NCBI RefSeq assembly: GCF_001279005.1
Contig: NZ_LGCN01000119.1
Coordinates: 203,806-267,805 of the forward strand
DNA from: Streptomyces caelestis
GTDB taxonomy: Bacteria; Actinomycetota; Actinomycetes; Streptomycetales; Streptomycetaceae
DNA: 64,000 bases
Reading direction: 5' to 3'
Shown: in pieces, positions 34,238 through 42,551 of the stretch
Layout: the number at the start of each line of letters is the position of its first letter
How positions within the stretch are numbered: position 1 is the first letter of the stretch
The notes under the pieces: generated by a model
What the model was told of the DNA's origin: nothing
Database searches by the model: none
The model's input: the letters and a program-made list of their open reading frames with translations, nothing else
Position numbers and translations under genes: made by a program

Positions 34238-35617
34238 ATGAGCGACTTCCCCCGTTTCCCGCCCGGCTTCGTCCTCGGCGCCGCGACCGCCTCCTACCAG
34301 ATCGAGGGCGCGGCGTACGAGGACGGCCGCGGCCCGTCGATCTGGGACACCTACAGCCACACCCCCGGCCTGGTCGCGAACGGCGACACCGGTGACGTCG
34401 CCTGCGACCACTACCACCGCTACCCCGAGGACGTGGCGCTGCTGCGCGACCTCGGCGTCGGCTCGTACCGCTTCTCGGTCGCCTGGCCGCGCATCGTGCC
34501 CGACGGCGCCGGCCCGGTGAACCCCAAGGGCCTGGACTTCTACTCCCGCCTGGTCGACGAGCTCCTCGCCGCCGGCATCGAGCCCGCCGCCACCCTCTAC
34601 CACTGGGACCTCCCGCAGGCGCTGGAGGACCGGGGCGGCTGGCGGGTGCGGGAGACCGCCGAGCGGTTCGCCGAGTACGCGGCCGTCGTCGCCGAGCACC
34701 TGGGCGACCGGGTGCCCCGCTGGATCACCCTCAACGAGCCGTGGTGCAGCGCCTTCCTCGGCTACTCCGTGGGCCGTCACGCGCCGGGCGCCCGCGAGGG
34801 CCGGGGCGCCCTGGCCGCCGCCCACCACCTCCTGGTCGGCCACGGACTCGCCGTCCGGGCGCTCCGGTCCGCCGGGGTCCGCGAGGTCGGCATCACCCTC
34901 AACCTCGACCACCACCTGCCCGCCACCGGCTCCGTCGCCGACCGGGAGGCCGTCGTGCGCGCCGACACCCTGCACAACCTGGTGTGGACGGAGCCGATCC
35001 TCGCCGGGCGCTACCCGGACACCGAGGAGGACACCTGGGGCGAACTGATCACCGGACAGGACTTCCGCCGCGACGGCGACCTGGAGCTGATCAGCCGGCC
35101 GCTGGACTTCCTCGGCATCAACTACTACCGCCCGATCGTCGTCGCCGACGCCCCGTACCGCGAGGGCGACCCCGCCCTGCGCGTGGCGACCGACAACCGC
35201 TACGCCGAGACGGCGATGCCCGGCGTCCGGCACACCGCGATGGGCTGGCCGGTGGCCCCGGACACCTTCACCGATCTCCTGGTGGACCTGAAGGAGCAGT
35301 ACGGGGACGCCCTGCCGCCGGTGCACATCACCGAGAACGGCTCCGCCGAGGACGACGAGGTGAGCGCGGACGGCGCCGTGCACGACACCGGCCGGGTGGC
35401 GTACCTGCGCGACCACCTCACCGCGCTGCGGGCCGCGATCGACGCGGGCGTGGACGTGCGCGGCTACTACGTGTGGTCCCTGCTCGACAACTTCGAGTGG
35501 GCCTTCGGCTACGACAAGCGCTTCGGCATCGTCCGGGTCGACTACGACACGCAGCGGCGCACCCCGAAGGACAGCTACCACTGGTACCGGCGCATGATCG
35601 CCGCCCAGCGGCCCTGA
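34238..35617 (+). CDS. Beta-glucosidase, GH1 family
   Basis: This 459-residue cytosolic enzyme has the full GH1 signature: N-terminal [20 protein letters not shown], acid/base Glu167 in WITLNEPW and nucleophile Glu366 in HITENGSAE, with the C-terminal [18 protein letters not shown] motif. It cleaves terminal beta-glucosyl (often also beta-galactosyl) units. As last gene of the importer operon it complements the alpha-xylosidase: alternate action of the two enzymes removes Xyl and Glc from xyloglucan oligosaccharides. Length is normal. Its stop is only 10 bases from that of the convergent phosphatase gene. Confidence 0.95.
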   Translation: MSDFPRFPPGFVLGAATASYQIEGAAYEDGRGPSIWDTYSHTPGLVANGDTGDVACDHYHRYPEDVALLRDLGVGSYRFSVAWPRIVPDGAGPVNPKGLDFYSRLVDELLAAGIEPAATLYHWDLPQALEDRGGWRVRETAERFAEYAAVVAEHLGDRVPRWITLNEPWCSAFLGYSVGRHAPGAREGRGALAAAHHLLVGHGLAVRALRSAGVREVGITLNLDHHLPATGSVADREAVVRADTLHNLVWTEPILAGRYPDTEEDTWGELITGQDFRRDGDLELISRPLDFLGINYYRPIVVADAPYREGDPALRVATDNRYAETAMPGVRHTAMGWPVAPDTFTDLLVDLKEQYGDALPPVHITENGSAEDDEVSADGAVHDTGRVAYLRDHLTALRAAIDAGVDVRGYYVWSLLDNFEWAFGYDKRFGIVRVDYDTQRRTPKDSYHWYRRMIAAQRP

Positions 35618-35627
35618 CGGACCGACC

Positions 35628-36929
35628 CTAGGCGGTGCCCTCACGAGCGTCGAAGGCGCCGCCGACGCCCGGTCCCGGCTCCGCCGTGAGCGGCCGGACG
35701 ACGGGGGAGCCGGTGGGCGCGGGGCCGCCCGCGTCCCCCGTCCCCGCGGTGGCGAAGGGCTTGCGCAGCAGGAGCAGGGCCGCGTCGTCGTGCAGCCGGC
35801 CACCCACGTGGTCCAGCAGATCCTGGTGCAGCGCGGCGAGCGTGCGGGCCGGCTCGTCGCACAGGTGCCGGGCCAGGCCCTCGGCCAGCGGGTAGAACTC
35901 ACGCTCGGTGTCGCGGGCCTCCGTGACCCCGTCGGTGTAGAGCAGCAACTGGTCCCCCTCGTCGAGGGACACCACCTGGAGGCCGGGGGACTCGCCCGTC
36001 AGGGCGCGCAGCCCCAGGGGAGGCGCCGGGCGGACGGGGTCCACCGGCACCACCTCGGCGCCGCGGACCAGCAGCGGGGGAGCGTGTCCGCAGTTGACCA
36101 CCTCCAGCCGCCCCGGCTCCGGGTAGCCGGCGACGACGGCGGTGACGAAGTCGTCGTCGCCGAGGTTGCGGGCCAGGCTCCGTTCGATCCGGGAGACGAC
36201 GTCCAGCAGCTCCGGCTCGTCGTGGGCGGCCTCCCGGAAGACACCGAGCACGAGGGCGGCCGTCCCCACCGCGGGCAGCCCCTTGCCGCGCACGTCGCCG
36301 ACGATCATCCGGACCCCGTACGGAGTGGGGACGAGCGCGTAGAGGTCCCCGCCGATCCGGGCCTCCGCCGCCGCGGCGCTGTAGTGGACCGCCGTCCGGA
36401 ACGGACCGACGGTCTCCGGGACGGGCACGAGCAGGGCGTGCTGCGCGGTCTCCGCGACGGAACGGACGGCGGCGAGCACCCGCTCCCGGCGGGCGCGCAG
36501 GACGCCGGCGAGCGTGCCGGCCAGGGCGACGGCCACCAGCGTGGAGAGGACGACGGCCAGCTCCGAGGCCGCCATCCCGCGCCGGACGCCGATGCCCGCG
36601 CCGAGGAGCGCGGCGAGGAGCCCGACCCCGAGGACGCCGGCCGGCCGGCTGGTGGCCGCCGCCAGCGCCGGACCGGCGGCGAGCAACGGCAGCCACACCG
36701 TGCCCGTCCCGCCGACGAGGTCGACGAACACGACGGCGCAGACGATCAGTACGGAGAGGGCGGGGGTGCCGGCGACCCAGTGCGCGACGGCCCGTGCCCG
36801 GAGCGACCACGCGTGGCGGACCCCCCGTTCGTACTGCCGCATCGGCCGGTGGTCGCGTCCATGCTGACGGGCGTGACTCATGTGTCGTCCGCAGTCCTCA
36901 CCTTTGCGCGGTGTGCGCGCATCCGTCAT
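35628..36929 (-). CDS. Membrane-bound PP2C-type serine phosphatase (SpoIIE/RsbU-like)
   Basis: This is a 433-residue protein. The N-terminal part carries about five hydrophobic helices (roughly residues 50-150: TPALSVLIVCAVVFVDLV, VWLPLLAAGPALAAA, GLLAALLGAGIGV). The C-terminal SpoIIE domain shows the metal-binding motifs EARIGGDLYALV, GDVRGKGLPAV, LLYTDGVTEARD and LHDDAALLLL. Such enzymes dephosphorylate anti-sigma-factor antagonists and so release sigma factors, the opposite of HATPase_c_2 kinases. There is no extra sensor domain, so the membrane part may sense the signal. The ATG at 36929 has GGAG 6 bases upstream; an ATG at 36941 lacks one. Target unknown. Confidence 0.9.
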   Translation of the reverse strand: MTDARTPRKGEDCGRHMSHARQHGRDHRPMRQYERGVRHAWSLRARAVAHWVAGTPALSVLIVCAVVFVDLVGGTGTVWLPLLAAGPALAAATSRPAGVLGVGLLAALLGAGIGVRRGMAASELAVVLSTLVAVALAGTLAGVLRARRERVLAAVRSVAETAQHALLVPVPETVGPFRTAVHYSAAAAEARIGGDLYALVPTPYGVRMIVGDVRGKGLPAVGTAALVLGVFREAAHDEPELLDVVSRIERSLARNLGDDDFVTAVVAGYPEPGRLEVVNCGHAPPLLVRGAEVVPVDPVRPAPPLGLRALTGESPGLQVVSLDEGDQLLLYTDGVTEARDTEREFYPLAEGLARHLCDEPARTLAALHQDLLDHVGGRLHDDAALLLLRKPFATAGTGDAGGPAPTGSPVVRPLTAEPGPGVGGAFDAREGTA

Positions 36930-36982
36930 GTCTGACTCCATCAGGAAAGATGATGGTTGAGGACGTCACAAGGGGATGCTTT

Positions 36983-37735
36983 TCAGATAGTGAACGACAG
37001 TCCCCGGGTCACCCGCCCGGCGGTCGGCAGGAGGCGCTCGCGGACCTCGTCGAGCCGGTGCAGCCGGTCCTTCGGCATGGAGACGCCGAGCGAGCCCAGG
37101 GTGTTCCCGCTGTAGACCGGCACCGCGATGCAGACGGTGCCCAGGGAGTACTCCTCCAGGTCGGTGACGGCCGGGGCCAGGGCGCTGCGCTCCAGCCGGC
37201 GGACCAGCTCCTCGGCCGTGGTGATCGTCCGCGGGGTGAGGTCGTTCAGCGGATGCCGGGAGAGGTACTCCCTGCGCGCCTCGTCGTCGAGCTCCCGGAG
37301 CACCGACTTGCCCAGCGCGGTGGCGTGCCCGGCGTCCTCGAACCCCACCCACAGCTCGGCCCGCGGGGTGCGGGGACCGTCGACGATCTCGGCGACGCGG
37401 ATCTCGCCGTCCTCGTAGAAGGTGAGGTAGGCGGCGCTGGACAGCTCGTCCCGCAGCGCGGCGAGCGCCGGGCGGACCCGGCTGAGCAGCGTCTGGCCGT
37501 GGCCCGCCGTGTGCAGGGTCTGGAACCGGTCGCCCAGGACGAATCCACCGTCCTCCAGCTTGCGCAGGTACCCGTCGTGCACCAGCGTGCGCAGCAGGTG
37601 GTAGGCCGTGGCCAGGGGCAGGCCCGTCTCCCGTGCCAGCTGTTTCGCCGGCGCGCCGTTGCGATGGGCGCTCACCGCCTCCAGCAGCCGGAAGGCCCGC
37701 TGCACGGAGGTGATGAGCGTCGGGCTCGCGCCCAT
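36983..37735 (-). CDS. IclR-family transcriptional regulator
   Basis: This is a 250-residue regulator. The N-terminal winged helix (about 5-65) reads LITSVQRAFRLLEAVSAHRN and KQLARETGLPLATAYHLLRTL; the C-terminal effector domain (75-250) contains ATALGKSVLRELDDEARREYL and GSLGVSMPKDRL, typical of IclR. IclR proteins bind small acids or sugars and usually control an adjacent catabolic gene; here no obvious target is adjacent, the neighbours being the phosphatase and a small unknown gene on the same strand. It could control the xyloglucan operon further left, but that locus carries LacI-like, not IclR-like, sites. Confidence 0.92.
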   Translation of the reverse strand: MGASPTLITSVQRAFRLLEAVSAHRNGAPAKQLARETGLPLATAYHLLRTLVHDGYLRKLEDGGFVLGDRFQTLHTAGHGQTLLSRVRPALAALRDELSSAAYLTFYEDGEIRVAEIVDGPRTPRAELWVGFEDAGHATALGKSVLRELDDEARREYLSRHPLNDLTPRTITTAEELVRRLERSALAPAVTDLEEYSLGTVCIAVPVYSGNTLGSLGVSMPKDRLHRLDEVRERLLPTAGRVTRGLSFTI

Positions 37736-37816
37736 GGGACCAGCCTGCGCCGGCCGCCCGCCGCAGGCAAGACCGGCGTCGCTCCCGCTTCCCGCCGCGG
37801 CCGGACGCCGCGTCGC

Positions 37817-38239
37817 TCAGTGGGCCGCCGCCTTCACTGTCGTGAGGTCCTCACCGGTCAGTTCCGCGATCCGGTGGGCCGGAACCCCGGTGGCCAGCGC
37901 CCGCGTCAGCAGTCCGTCCCGTCCGTTCGTGCAGGACCGGTAGGCCAGCAGTTCCTCCTCCACCCGTGCCTGGTCCGGGGGAGTGAGTTCACCGCGCAGG
38001 CGGCTCAGCTCCTCGGCGCCGAGCGGAACGGGAAGGCGTTCGGTGCCCTCCGGAATGGCCCCCGTCTCCTCGGGCGGGAGGAGGCGCAACCGGGGGGAGG
38101 TGACGGTGACCCCCTGCGCGCCGAGCCAGGCCCGCACCGCCGGCGTGTCCAGGCAGGCGAGTTCCCCCACGGCGGTCAGGGGGACGCCGAGCGGTCCGTC
38201 CGCGTCGTCGAGCAGGACCAGGTAGGCGTCGTCGGTCAT
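37817..38239 (-). CDS. Hypothetical protein, 140 residues, with a possible C-terminal helix-turn-helix
   Basis: The ORF shows strong codon bias, and the start at 38239 has GGAAGGAC upstream; the frame extends further but without a ribosome site. The product is acidic in its first half (MTDDAYLVLLDDADGPLGVPL) and ends with LLTRALATGVPAHRIAELTG, a short helix-turn-helix-like segment followed by DLTTVKAAAH. There are no membrane segments or cysteine motifs. I do not recognise the family. It follows IclR by 81 bases on the same strand and may be cotranscribed from upstream. Confidence 0.7.
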   Translation of the reverse strand: MTDDAYLVLLDDADGPLGVPLTAVGELACLDTPAVRAWLGAQGVTVTSPRLRLLPPEETGAIPEGTERLPVPLGAEELSRLRGELTPPDQARVEEELLAYRSCTNGRDGLLTRALATGVPAHRIAELTGEDLTTVKAAAH

Positions 38240-38380
38240 GTCCGGATGTCCCTTCCTCACGGGAAAGCGGTCACTGATCGCAGCTCCTCTACCCCGTGAA
38301 GGCACTCTCACCGCGCACCGCCCACCATGGGGTGACCACCGTCCCGCGACCTCGGTCCGGCCGTGGCTCGTCGGCGGAAG

Positions 38381-38407
38381 CCCCGGAAGCCCCGGAAGCC
38401 CCGGAAG
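38381..38407. repeat. Three tandem copies of a 9-bp unit
   Basis: CCCCGGAAG is repeated exactly three times, with a partial fourth copy to the left (38376-38380). It is intergenic, between the hypothetical gene's start and the GH16 gene's terminator, and is a probable slippage site. Confidence 0.85.
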
Positions 38408-38450
38408 GTTGCGTGAACGCGGGGGAACGGACGGGCGCCCACCGGAATGC

Positions 38451-38479
38451 GGCCGGGTCCGCACGGAGCGGACCCGGCC
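38451..38479 (-). terminator. Terminator of the CBM3-GH16 gene
   Basis: The perfect 12-bp stem GGCCGGGTCCGC / GCGGACCCGGCC with a 5-base loop lies 37 bases beyond the gene's stop on the minus strand. Confidence 0.75.
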
Positions 38480-38515
38480 GGCGGGTTGGCGGGGATCACG
38501 CCGCCGCGCGAGGGC

Positions 38516-39922
38516 TCAGGGAGCGGGGACCTCGTCCACGAAGGACGTGCCGGCGTCACGGTACGCGTCGATCCTCGCGGACACCTGGGCCGGGGTGAGC
38601 ACCTGGTCCTTGACGTGCAGCACGTAGTCGACCTGCTGGTCGTAGGCGCGGGGTGTGGTCGACGTCTGGCCGTCGAGGTCGATCAGCCACTGGTTGAAGT
38701 TGATCGACATCGGGCGCTCGGGCAGGTACGCGGCGTCGTGGGTGCCGAAGTGCTGCCCGTCCACGTAATAGGTGATGGCGGTGTCGTCGATGGTCACGAC
38801 GAGGTCGTGCCAGCCGGCGAAGCTGCGCCGGCTCTCGCTGTGCTGGTTGACGGCCTGCCAGGGATCGGGATCGTAGGTCTCCCACGAGGTCGTGTACAGG
38901 ATGTTGGACGGCTCGCCCCAGCCCCCGTTGGGCAGGTACTCGAAGTCGTACTCGGCGTAGTCGTCGGCCATCGGGGCCTTGAGGTCGTTGATGGTGAAGA
39001 AGGTCTGGACGACGCGGTCGCCGTCGGGGCCGTACTTCGGGGCGTCGGAGAACCGCACCCGGGCGGCGTAGGTGCCGTTCCTGAACTTCATGCTCCTGGT
39101 GAGGACTTCGGTGTGGACGGTGGAGGCGCCGGTGCCGGCGGTGGAGGTCTCCAGGTTCATCACCGAGTTGCCGTCCGAGGCGCTGAAGGTGACCTTGGAC
39201 GGGTCCCAGGCCGCGCCGGGCACGCCGGGGCCGCCGGAGTTGGAGCGCACGCTCCAGCCGTGCGCGGAGAGCGCCGGGTCGGTGTGCGAGGTGTAGGCGA
39301 AGTCGTCGAACAGGGTCTGGCCGCCGCCTGGTGGGTCGGTCTGGTCGTCACCCTCGGGGGCCGTGCCCCACACGGTGGCGTCGGCGAGCCGGGCGGTGAC
39401 CCTGTTCCAGTCGGCGTACGAGGTCTGGGCGCCGCCGAAGGAGTAGTCGTCGCTCTGCCGCAGCGTCCGCCAGTCGGCCCGGTGGAAGCGCAGTTGCATG
39501 TCCCCGGTGTCGGCGCCGGGGACCAGCGATCCGGCGGACGCGGTGAACCCGATCTCCAGGTAGCGGTCGGCCGTCGCCGTGGGGTGGGCGAGCGTCCCGA
39601 ACGTGCCGGTGACGGCGGAGCAGCCCCTGACCGCCCAGGAGCAGGCGAAGCGGTACGAGGCGTCCGGGGAGTCGGCCTTGAAGTAGTAGCGGATCTTTAC
39701 CTGGCTCAACTGCACGGTGGTGGAACCGGTGTTGCGGACCTTGAACCAGGGCTCGCTCTGGTCGGCGGTGGCCCCGCCGGAGCCGGTGCGGTACTGGACG
39801 GCGAGGGCGCCGTCCGCGGCGGCGGCGGTGGTGGCGGGGAGGCCGGCCAGGGCGGCGCCGCCGAGCAGGGCGGTCAGCGCGAGTGCCGCTCGGGTGCGGC
39901 GGCCGGTGGGACGAGTGTTCAT
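38516..39922 (-). CDS. Secreted CBM3 - GH16 carbohydrate-active enzyme
   Basis: This is a 468-residue exported protein. The signal peptide (about 1-36, ALALTALLGGAALAGLP... AAAAD) is followed by a family 3 cellulose-binding module (38-187: VQYRTGSGGATADQSEPWFKVRN, VKIRYYFKADSPDASYRFACSW), a short Asp/Pro/Gly linker (188-201) and a GH16 beta-jelly-roll domain. The GH16 catalytic motif ExDxE is present as EYDFE (Glu324, Asp326, Glu328). GH16 enzymes cut or transfer beta-1,3/1,4-glucans, xyloglucan, agar or carrageenan; the CBM3 points to cellulose-associated glucan or xyloglucan. The start at 39922 has AAAGGAA 7 bases upstream. It is divergent from a GntR regulator that probably controls it. 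The domain order with CBM3 at the N-terminus is uncommon for GH16. Confidence 0.88.
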   Translation of the reverse strand: MNTRPTGRRTRAALALTALLGGAALAGLPATTAAAADGALAVQYRTGSGGATADQSEPWFKVRNTGSTTVQLSQVKIRYYFKADSPDASYRFACSWAVRGCSAVTGTFGTLAHPTATADRYLEIGFTASAGSLVPGADTGDMQLRFHRADWRTLRQSDDYSFGGAQTSYADWNRVTARLADATVWGTAPEGDDQTDPPGGGQTLFDDFAYTSHTDPALSAHGWSVRSNSGGPGVPGAAWDPSKVTFSASDGNSVMNLETSTAGTGASTVHTEVLTRSMKFRNGTYAARVRFSDAPKYGPDGDRVVQTFFTINDLKAPMADDYAEYDFEYLPNGGWGEPSNILYTTSWETYDPDPWQAVNQHSESRRSFAGWHDLVVTIDDTAITYYVDGQHFGTHDAAYLPERPMSINFNQWLIDLDGQTSTTPRAYDQQVDYVLHVKDQVLTPAQVSARIDAYRDAGTSFVDEVPAP

Positions 39923-40199
39923 CCGTGTTCCTTTCGCTGTGGGGGTGGCGCACGGTGGATCGTCTGTGCGGCGTGTGCGGGTGCCGCCTCGTGCCATGGA
40001 GCGCGAGGGGTGGCTCGGACCCTCGCGGGACACGGACGGACGGCGGGCGGCGGTACACGCACGACCCTCGGGGCTGACCAGTTGGGCTCCGAGGCTTTAC
40101 CAGTCGATGTCGAACGAAGGTGGCATGGACCAATGGGGCCGTCAACCCTCCTGGCACGTGCGGCACTTGGCGTCCTCGAGTGGGTTTTCCCGACCGGTG

Positions 40200-40213
40200 G
40201 ACCAGTTATGGTC
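40200..40213. promoter_or_regulatory. Palindrome in the GH16/GntR divergent promoter
   Basis: GACCAGTTATGGTC has perfect 5-base arms around GTTA, 67 bases before the GntR start. The motif ACCAGT also recurs at about 40078, 40098, 40201 and 40222. HutC-type GntR proteins bind TGGTC/GACCA-like palindromes, so this is the best candidate operator in the 357-base gap 39923-40279, which has no gene. Confidence 0.5.
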
Positions 40214-40279
40214 GAGGACGTACCAGTGCCACGACGGCCCCACGGCCCGCCGGTCCGACGACGAACGAGGGTCCCCCGT

Positions 40280-41125
40280 ATGGAGATCGATCCCGCCGCA
40301 TCAGGCGCCGTGCTCAAGCGTGAACGGGTCCGCGACGCGATCCTCGAGCTCATCGAGGTCCGGCGTCCCGGCGACGCCATCCCCTCGGAACGCAGCCTGT
40401 GCGCCCGGCTCGGCGTCTCCCGGCCCACGCTGCGCGCCGCCGTGGACGAACTCGTGGTCGCGGGGCTGCTGGTGCGCGAGCACGGCCGCGGCATGTTCGT
40501 CGCCGCCGAGAAGATCACCCAGGAACTGGTCCCCGGACGGGGCTCCTTCGCCGTGCCGCGGGCCGGCGGGGTGTGGACCAGCCGGGTCCTGGAGCTGCGC
40601 ACCCTCCCGGCCGGCGCGCGGGTGGGCCGCAGACTGCGTCTGTCGCCCGCGGCGCGGATCCGGTACGTGGCCCGCCTCCGGCTGGTCGACGGCTCGCCCA
40701 TGGCCATCGAGTACCTGCACGTCCCGGCGGACCTCGTGCCGGAGCTGACCAGGGAGGAACTGGAACAGGGCGATCTGTACGAGCACTTCCGCGACCGCCA
40801 CGGTGTGCGGGTCGGCGAGGCGGTGCAGTCCATCGAGCCCACCGTGGTGACCCGCGCGGAGGCGGATCTGCTCGAAGTGCCCGAGCTGTCGCCCGCCCTG
40901 CTGTTCGAACGCCTCACCACCGACACCGGTGACCGCCCGGTCGAGTACGTCCACTCGCTCTACCGGGGAGACCGGTACCGCATCGTCTCGCGGCTCGCTC
41001 TCGCTCCCCGCACCGTCCCCGCGCCGCCGCCCGGAGGACACCACCCCGGCATCCCTCCCGGGGACTTCCCGTCCGGCGGGCCGGTCGCCCTCTCCACACG
41101 CGGCGTGGTGCAGAACGACCGGTGA
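40280..41125 (+). CDS. GntR-family (HutC-type) transcriptional regulator
   Basis: This is a 281-residue regulator. The winged helix-turn-helix occupies about 15-80: LKRERVRDAILELIEVRRPG, IPSERSLCARLGVSRPTLRA and GLLVREHGRGMFVA. A UTRA effector domain follows (about 100-245; MAIEYLHVPADLVPEL, LLEVPELSPALLFERLT). Such regulators sense sugar phosphates or amino-sugars. The ATG at 40280 has GAGGG 9 bases upstream. It is divergent from the CBM3-GH16 gene and likely represses it through the GACCA palindrome. The 30 C-terminal residues are a low-complexity Pro/Gly tail. It is the last ordinary gene before the polyketide region. Confidence 0.9.
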   Translation: MEIDPAASGAVLKRERVRDAILELIEVRRPGDAIPSERSLCARLGVSRPTLRAAVDELVVAGLLVREHGRGMFVAAEKITQELVPGRGSFAVPRAGGVWTSRVLELRTLPAGARVGRRLRLSPAARIRYVARLRLVDGSPMAIEYLHVPADLVPELTREELEQGDLYEHFRDRHGVRVGEAVQSIEPTVVTRAEADLLEVPELSPALLFERLTTDTGDRPVEYVHSLYRGDRYRIVSRLALAPRTVPAPPPGGHHPGIPPGDFPSGGPVALSTRGVVQNDR

Positions 41126-41146
41126 GCCGGCGAGGGCCCCGCCGGC
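41126..41146 (+). terminator. Terminator after the GntR gene
   Basis: Arms GCCGGCG (41126-41132) and CGCCGGC (41140-41146), plus inner GGG/CCC pairs, begin directly after the stop codon. It separates the sugar genes from the polyketide region. Confidence 0.55.
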
Positions 41147-41195
41147 GGCCTCGTGCCGGGGGAAGCGCGCCAGGTGTCCGCCCGTCCCCCGAAGA

Positions 41196-41211
41196 CTCGG
41201 AAATTCCTTAG
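41196..41211. promoter_or_regulatory. PAS-LuxR (PimM-type) operator upstream of gmd
   Basis: CTCGGAAATTCCTTAG matches the published PimM operator CTVGGGAWWTCCCBAG at 14 of 16 positions and is itself near-palindromic. It lies about 200 bases before the gmd start. PimM and its orthologues AmphRIV and NysRIV activate polyene clusters through such boxes. Confidence 0.7.
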
Positions 41212-41412
41212 CCGTTTCGGTGCTTGCATGGCTGCCACGAGGACGGCTCGTGAGTCAGCGCGGACCGCGCGTCTCGGTATGCGGCAGGACCGGCCCTCCG
41301 GCCGGTGCGCCAGAGGGTGCGCGTCTCGCGTCGAAGGCCGCCGCTTCCGGTCCGCGGGCGCGGTGCGGACTCCCGCCGACCGGTCCTCCCCGTGGCGGTG
41401 GAAAGAGAGAAG

Positions 41413-42450
41413 ATGTCCAAGCGCGCACTGATCACCGGAATCACCGGACAGGACGGCTCGTACCTGGCGGAACACCTGCTGAGCCAGGGGTACCGGGTGT
41501 GGGGGCTCTGCCGTGGCCAGGCCAATCCGCGAAGGGACCGGATCGCCGAGCTGATCCCCGGCCTGTCCTTCGTGGACGGCGACCTGATGGACCAGGGCAG
41601 CCTGGTCTCCGCGGTCGACCTGGTCCAGCCCGACGAGGTCTACAACCTGGGGGCCGTCTCGTTCGTCCCCATGTCCTGGCAGCAGCCCGAACTGGTCACC
41701 GAGGTCAACGGCACCGGCGTGCTGCGCATGCTCGAGGCCATCCGCATGGTCAGCGGACTCAGCAAGTCCTCCGGCGGCGGCCCCCGGGGCCAGATCCGCT
41801 TCTACCAGGCGTCGTCCTCGGAGATGTTCGGCCAGGTCGCCGAGAGCCCGCAGAGCGAGACGACCCGCTTCCACCCGCGCAGCCCGTACGGCGTGGCCAA
41901 GACCTTCGGCCACTACATCACCCGCAACTACCGCGAGTCGTTCGGGATGTACGGCGTCTCCGGCATCCTCTTCAACCACGAGTCCCCGCGCCGCGGCGCC
42001 GAGTTCGTGACCCGGAAGATCACCCTGGCCGTGGCCCAGATCAAGCTGGGCCTGATGGACAAGGTCAGCCTCGGCAACCTGGACGCCGAGCGCGACTGGG
42101 GCTTCGCCGGCGACTACGTGCGCGCCATGCACCTGATGCTCCAGCAGGAGGAGCCCGGCGACTACGTCGTGGGCACCGGGCGGATGCACACGGTGCGCGA
42201 CGCCGCACGCATCGCCTTCGAGCACGTGGGCCTGGACTGGCGCGACCACGTGGTGATCGACCCCGGCCTGGTGCGGCCCGCCGAGGTCGAGACGCTGTGC
42301 GCCGATTCGACCAACGCCCGCAAGGAGCTGGGCTGGGAGCCCGAGGTCGACTTCGAGCAGCTGATGTGCATGATGGTCGAGTCCGACCTGCGCCAGGCCT
42401 CCCGCGACCGCGACTACAGCCGGCTGGTGGCCGCCACCGGCAGCTGGTAG
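41413..42450 (+). CDS. gmd: GDP-mannose 4,6-dehydratase (mycosamine pathway)
   Basis: This 345-residue short-chain dehydrogenase-type enzyme converts GDP-mannose to GDP-4-keto-6-deoxymannose. The NADP-binding loop is ITGITGQDGSYLAEHLL; the catalytic residues are Ser/Glu in QASSSEMFGQV and Tyr-Lys in SPYGVAKTFGHY; LFNHESPRRGAEFVTRKI is the substrate loop. The reaction begins both GDP-fucose and, in polyene producers, GDP-mycosamine synthesis (NysDIII/AmphDIII). Two things favour mycosamine: the giant PKS gene 391 bases downstream on the same strand and the PAS-LuxR boxes before both genes. No epimerase/reductase for fucose is nearby. The aminotransferase and glycosyltransferase expected for mycosamine would have to lie beyond the right edge. 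Confidence 0.95.
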   Translation: MSKRALITGITGQDGSYLAEHLLSQGYRVWGLCRGQANPRRDRIAELIPGLSFVDGDLMDQGSLVSAVDLVQPDEVYNLGAVSFVPMSWQQPELVTEVNGTGVLRMLEAIRMVSGLSKSSGGGPRGQIRFYQASSSEMFGQVAESPQSETTRFHPRSPYGVAKTFGHYITRNYRESFGMYGVSGILFNHESPRRGAEFVTRKITLAVAQIKLGLMDKVSLGNLDAERDWGFAGDYVRAMHLMLQQEEPGDYVVGTGRMHTVRDAARIAFEHVGLDWRDHVVIDPGLVRPAEVETLCADSTNARKELGWEPEVDFEQLMCMMVESDLRQASRDRDYSRLVAATGSW

Positions 42451-42493
42451 GCCCGTCCGGCCGTCGGGCCGCCCCGCGCCCCGGCGCCACACA

Positions 42494-42509
42494 CTAGGGA
42501 TTTCCGCAG
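42494..42509. promoter_or_regulatory. PAS-LuxR (PimM-type) operator upstream of the PKS gene
   Basis: CTAGGGATTTCCGCAG matches CTVGGGAWWTCCCBAG at 15 of 16 positions. It lies 43 bases after the gmd stop and 332 bases before the PKS start, showing that the PKS gene has its own activator-dependent promoter. Its right half forms one arm of the inverted repeat 42502-42545. Confidence 0.8.
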
Positions 42510-42545
42510 ACGTACCGCCCGAGACTGGGCCCATGGTCTGCGGAA
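42502..42545. repeat. Inverted repeat overlapping the PAS-LuxR box
   Basis: TTCCGCAGAC (42502-42511) and GTCTGCGGAA (42536-42545) are exact complements around a 24-base loop, with CACAC/GTGTG extending the symmetry outside a bulge. It could be a terminator for gmd or a second regulator site. The rest of the 391-base gap 42451-42841 shows no gene. Confidence 0.6.
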
Positions 42546-42551
42546 GTGTGT

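Noticed and set aside
38381..38407. Possible CRISPR-like or satellite array
   Set aside because: Only three 9-bp units with no spacers; simple slippage repeat.
41413..42450. gmd as part of a GDP-fucose or capsule pathway
   Set aside because: No GDP-fucose synthase or glycan genes are adjacent; PKS linkage and PAS-LuxR boxes fit mycosamine better.
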